DNA of 64,000 nt from an uncultured Saprospiraceae bacterium (GTDB taxonomy: Bacteria > Bacteroidota > Bacteroidia > Chitinophagales > Saprospiraceae): NCBI GenBank assembly GCA_937959115.1, contig CALGAW010000015.1, positions 62,001-126,000 on the forward strand, written 5' to 3'. Below are positions 60,858 through 64,000 of the stretch, in pieces. The notes beneath the pieces are model-generated. The model was given only the letters and a program-made list of their open reading frames with translations, had not been told where the DNA came from and ran no database searches. Made by a program: the position numbers and the translations under genes. Position 1 is the stretch's first letter. Each line of letters opens with the position of its first letter.

Positions 60858-63614
60858 ATGATTAATTGTAAGCATGATCGCGGTATGCAATCTTTTAAAT
60901 TTTGCATGCATACTCTATTTGTTTTTATCTTTTTACTGTCTTCCACGCTTTCCTTTTCGAATGATATTGAAGGTGATGTGCTCAACTCTATATTGATGTG
61001 TACTGCTGATGCGGGTACTATTACTGCATCTGACTCTTCCGTTCCATTGATTAATAACTTGGCTTCGTTAAGTGCATTACCTGATGGAAACCAAGTAGTA
61101 CCAACTGGTTATCAAACCACGTATGTTTTAACCAAAGGGGCAGGTTTAGTCATACAACAATTAAATACACTTCCAATTTTTACAGTAACTTCTTCTGGCG
61201 ATTATACTATTCATACGCTTGTATATCATCCAAATTCACTTGATCTCAATACGATTGTGATTGGTATTTCAACTGGCTTTGATCTCAATAACTTGTTGAT
61301 TCAAGGAGGCGGTACAATTTGCGGAGGATTGGATGTGGTTGGTGCTCCAATCACTGTCACTACAAATCCTAATTGTACGGCTGCTGCAGGAACAGTTTCC
61401 GCCCCTACAAATAGGGTGTTACTTTCGAATGGTGTGGCTAACATTAATGCATTATCAGATGGAAACCAAGTTGTTCCTATTGGCTATCAGACTGCTTATA
61501 TTTTAACAAAAGGAAACAGCCTCGTGGTTGAGCAAACAAGGAGCATTTCCATTTTTACTGTGACGACAGAAGGAAAGTATAGAATCCACCCAATAGTATA
61601 CGACCCAAATACGATTGACCTAAGTACCTTTACACCTGGGGTTACTACTGCTATCGGCATAGATACTCTTTTAATTCAAGGAGGCGGTACGATTTGTGGT
61701 TCACTAGATCTGAACGGTGCTTTGATTACCGTAGTAGATCCTTTAAACTGTCTTGCAGATGCAGGAACCGTTACTCCAGTCAACTCTTCTGTTTTATTAA
61801 GTGGTGGCTCTGTTTCCCTGGGTGTCACACCAGATGGCAATCAAGTTGTTCCAGGAGGGTCTACCTACAGATATTTGTTGACGAAGGGACTGAGTCAAGT
61901 GATTCAGGATGTTTCGATATCGCCTTCATTTACGGTAGCCAATACTGGAGAATATAAGGTTCATATCCTTGTGTACAATCCTAATTTACTAGATTTGAGC
62001 ATGATTGTTCCCGGTTTAACGGTAACCGCTGATATCAATGTGCTTTTAATTCAAGGCGGTGGGACGTTTTGTGGCGCACTGGACCTTACTGGGGAAATTA
62101 TTACTGTTGTTGATCCTCAATCTTGCCTAGCGAATGCAGGAACAATTGCAACGAATGTTCCACTAGATACCTTAGATGATGGCAGTGCAACGATCAGTGC
62201 GCTTCCAGATGGCAATCAGTCTGCACCACTAGGTTATGTCACTTCGTTTATTTTAACAAAGGGGAACGATCTTACAATTTTGCAACTAAATGGAACGCCC
62301 TTCTTTACGGTTTCAGAGGAAGGAGAATACACGATTCATACCATGGTGTTCGATCCTAATTTGATTGATCTATCTTTTATTATTATTGGAACAACATCGG
62401 TCTATGATCTTGAACCACTTATGATACAGGGTGGAGGTACGATTTGTGCCTCAATCGATGTGACTGGCGCTCCTATTGAAGTCCTTCGTGTTGATTGTTT
62501 AGCAAAGGCTGGCGCGATCACTGCTATTACGTCTTCTACAATACTAGAGAATGGTTCTTCGTTGATTAGCGCACTTCCAGATGGGAATCAGATAATCACT
62601 TCTGGCTATCAAGCTGCTTATGTATTGACAAAGGACACGGGGCTTGTGATTGAACAACTGGCTTCAATTCCTTTCTTTACAGTAAATTCCGTTGGAGATT
62701 ATGCAATTCATACGTTGGTTTATAATTCAAATACACTGGATGTTTCTGCCATTCAGCTTGGTATTACAACAGGTTTTGATGTGAATGCACTGTTGATTCA
62801 AGGCGGTGGTCTCATTTGTGCATCTCTGGATACTATTGGTGCTGTAATACAAGTGAATGACCCACAAAGCTGCACTGCGGATGCAGGAACAATTACTCCA
62901 GATGCATCTCCTGTATTACTCAATAACGGAATGGCGATGATTAGTGCAACGTCTAGCGGAAATCAGGTAATTCCTGGCGGTTATCAAGTAGGATATGTTC
63001 TAACAAAAGGGGAGAATCTAGTGATTGAGCAATTAGCCACATCTCCATTTTTTACAGTGAATAGCGAAGGTGATTACACGATTCACACATTAGTTTATGA
63101 TCCGATGACCTTGGATTTAACAACTGTTGTTCCTAGTACTACAACGGGTTTTGATGTGAATGCGCTGTTGATTCAAGGAGGCGGGAGTGTTTGCGGTTCC
63201 CTTGATATGTTGGGGGCAAGCATCGAAGTACTCAATACCCAGAACTGTGCGGCTGCTGCGGGTACGATTACTGCAAACGCATCGCCAGTGACTGTAACGG
63301 GTAAGTTTACAGAAATCGGTGCAACGCCTGATGGCAGTCAAGTGATTCCTGTGGGCTATGTGCAGTTGTTTGTGTTGACGGAGGGGCCAAATTCCGTGGT
63401 CAAGCAATTGCAGCCTTGGCCTATTTTCTATGTTGTTGCTGCTGGCAATTATAAGGTGCATACGCTTATCTATCATCCGAATTCGCTTGATCTGAGTGTA
63501 GTTGAGCTTGGTACTACGACTGCTCTTGACCTAAATGGCACTTTGATTCAAGGAGGGGGCGTTGTTTGCGGTGCACTGGATGTAACGGGGACTTCAATTC
63601 AAGTGAGTCAATGA
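60858..63614 (+). CDS. secreted protein of seven 125-residue repeats, no visible sorting domain
   Basis: This 918-residue protein has a signal peptide (hydrophobic core HTLFVFIFLLSSTLSFS); an ATG at 60885 could also be the start and would make it tighter. After residue 48 the whole protein is seven repeats, starting at residues 48, 173, 298, 423, 547, 672 and 797. Each begins C-x-A-x-A-G-(T/A)-(I/V) and contains DGNQVVP or a variant, YxLTKG, F-x-V then YxIHxLVYxPN, and LIQGGGxxCGxLD. I do not know a named family; I recall similar arrays in other Saprospira-type genomes. The last repeat ends six residues after GALDVTG, with no type A, type B, LEG or EKLVYF tail. Function unknown; probably a surface filament or matrix protein. 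Confidence 0.78.
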   Translation: MINCKHDRGMQSFKFCMHTLFVFIFLLSSTLSFSNDIEGDVLNSILMCTADAGTITASDSSVPLINNLASLSALPDGNQVVPTGYQTTYVLTKGAGLVIQQLNTLPIFTVTSSGDYTIHTLVYHPNSLDLNTIVIGISTGFDLNNLLIQGGGTICGGLDVVGAPITVTTNPNCTAAAGTVSAPTNRVLLSNGVANINALSDGNQVVPIGYQTAYILTKGNSLVVEQTRSISIFTVTTEGKYRIHPIVYDPNTIDLSTFTPGVTTAIGIDTLLIQGGGTICGSLDLNGALITVVDPLNCLADAGTVTPVNSSVLLSGGSVSLGVTPDGNQVVPGGSTYRYLLTKGLSQVIQDVSISPSFTVANTGEYKVHILVYNPNLLDLSMIVPGLTVTADINVLLIQGGGTFCGALDLTGEIITVVDPQSCLANAGTIATNVPLDTLDDGSATISALPDGNQSAPLGYVTSFILTKGNDLTILQLNGTPFFTVSEEGEYTIHTMVFDPNLIDLSFIIIGTTSVYDLEPLMIQGGGTICASIDVTGAPIEVLRVDCLAKAGAITAITSSTILENGSSLISALPDGNQIITSGYQAAYVLTKDTGLVIEQLASIPFFTVNSVGDYAIHTLVYNSNTLDVSAIQLGITTGFDVNALLIQGGGLICASLDTIGAVIQVNDPQSCTADAGTITPDASPVLLNNGMAMISATSSGNQVIPGGYQVGYVLTKGENLVIEQLATSPFFTVNSEGDYTIHTLVYDPMTLDLTTVVPSTTTGFDVNALLIQGGGSVCGSLDMLGASIEVLNTQNCAAAAGTITANASPVTVTGKFTEIGATPDGSQVIPVGYVQLFVLTEGPNSVVKQLQPWPIFYVVAAGNYKVHTLIYHPNSLDLSVVELGTTTALDLNGTLIQGGGVVCGALDVTGTSIQVSQ
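60999..63611 (+). repeat. array of seven 375-base coding repeats
   Basis: Repeat starts at 60999, 61374, 61749, 62124, 62496, 62871 and 63246: spacing 375 bases except one of 372. Repeats are clearly diverged at DNA level, so the array is old compared with the 63-base array at 37213. Confidence 0.88.
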
Positions 63615-63670
63615 TCTATTCCCAGTGAAAAGGTGTAGAGTCGGATTTACATTATATTTTGCCGACACAA

Positions 63671-64000
63671 TTATTCAGAAATAGGTTCATTCAACATGGC
63701 AATATTTACGGTGTTTACAGAAGGACTAAAAAGTTGATTATTGGTTGCCAATACCATGTTTATGTCTAAAGTAGAATCTATATCTGGTTTGGGAATAAGA
63801 AGAGACACAGCGATTAACAGACTAGCAGCAACCGCTGTGATTTTAAGGAGCATTGGGTTGATTCTGTGGGAATTGTTACTGTTTTTTTCTTTGTTTACTG
63901 TTCTCTTAGTTGATTGGCTTTTGGCGTTTTTTTCTATATTAATTGAATCATAATTTTTAGCAGCATTGATTTTTTCTTCTACTATGAGTTGTTCTGATAC
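63671..64000 (-). CDS. single-TM protein, C-terminal fragment (gene runs off the right edge)
   Basis: An open frame of 110 codons including the stop runs from the window edge to TAA at 63671-63673. The visible part has a charged Lys/Asn/Ser-rich segment, one membrane helix (MLLKITAVAASLLIAVSLLI) and a short tail ending NEPISE. This layout is like the membrane anchors of sigma-regulating proteins such as that at 5958, but nothing more specific is visible. It converges on the seven-repeat gene. No function is assigned. Confidence 0.55.
   Translation of the reverse strand, partial: VSEQLIVEEKINAAKNYDSINIEKNAKSQSTKRTVNKEKNSNNSHRINPMLLKITAVAASLLIAVSLLIPKPDIDSTLDINMVLATNNQLFSPSVNTVNIAMLNEPISE

Overview
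The window looks like a chromosome segment of a Bacteroidota member, most likely in or near the Saprospiria. This rests on SprB-repeat adhesins, two type IX secretion system (T9SS) core components (a PorW/SprE-like lipoprotein and a SprA/Sov-like translocon), T9SS type A and type B C-terminal domains, TTTG-N19-TAnnTTTG promoter logic, low GC content and very large multidomain secreted proteins. Lineage is inferred from gene content only; no marker gene was aligned.

Layout. 1-5.9 kb: housekeeping. The 5' end of a divergent M23-type peptidase gene, porW/sprE, rpsU with a textbook Bacteroidota promoter, a XerC/D recombinase, hpf, a shared bidirectional terminator, a YceI lipoprotein and a SnoaL-like protein. 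6-18.8 kb: an accessory island with an ECF sigma factor and a membrane TPR partner on the minus strand, divergent from a 1500-residue M43 metalloprotease, a periplasm-facing TPR-CHAT (caspase-like) protein and a GH74-like/CBM6 protein. Two gene remnants lie beside the last one. 18.9-27.5 kb: sprA and ruvA. 27.6-41.7 kb: secreted proteins on the minus strand, including two paralogous M36 fungalysins, a lipoprotein and a type A T9SS cargo, interleaved with an MsbA-like ABC exporter and a flavin reductase-like protein. 41.9-47.0 kb: a 12-TM NtrY-like sensor kinase and kynurenine 3-monooxygenase. 47.9-56.5 kb: a 2898-residue adhesin with about 30 SprB modules and a type B sorting domain. 56.8-60.7 kb: a GNAT-like protein, a small unknown protein and carB. 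60.9-63.6 kb: a secreted protein of seven 125-residue repeats with no visible sorting domain. The window ends in the 3' part of a single-TM protein gene.

How it works together. PorW and SprA are parts of the outer-membrane export machine, and at least eight genes here encode probable exported products. Only three of these end in a recognisable T9SS sorting domain (types A, A and B). Two share a C-terminal LEG/PWNYPG domain with dockerin-like calcium loops, two share a different C-terminal domain ending in EKLVYF, and one is pure repeats. The best candidates for an undescribed system are (i) the sigma/TPR-anchor/M43/CHAT cluster, in which both TPR proteins are predicted to face the periplasm, and (ii) the set of non-canonical C-terminal domains next to sprA. 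The finest structural signal is in the giant adhesin: six SprB modules carry a CxxC together with an LC.G cysteine, and no other module carries either, which predicts a second disulfide.
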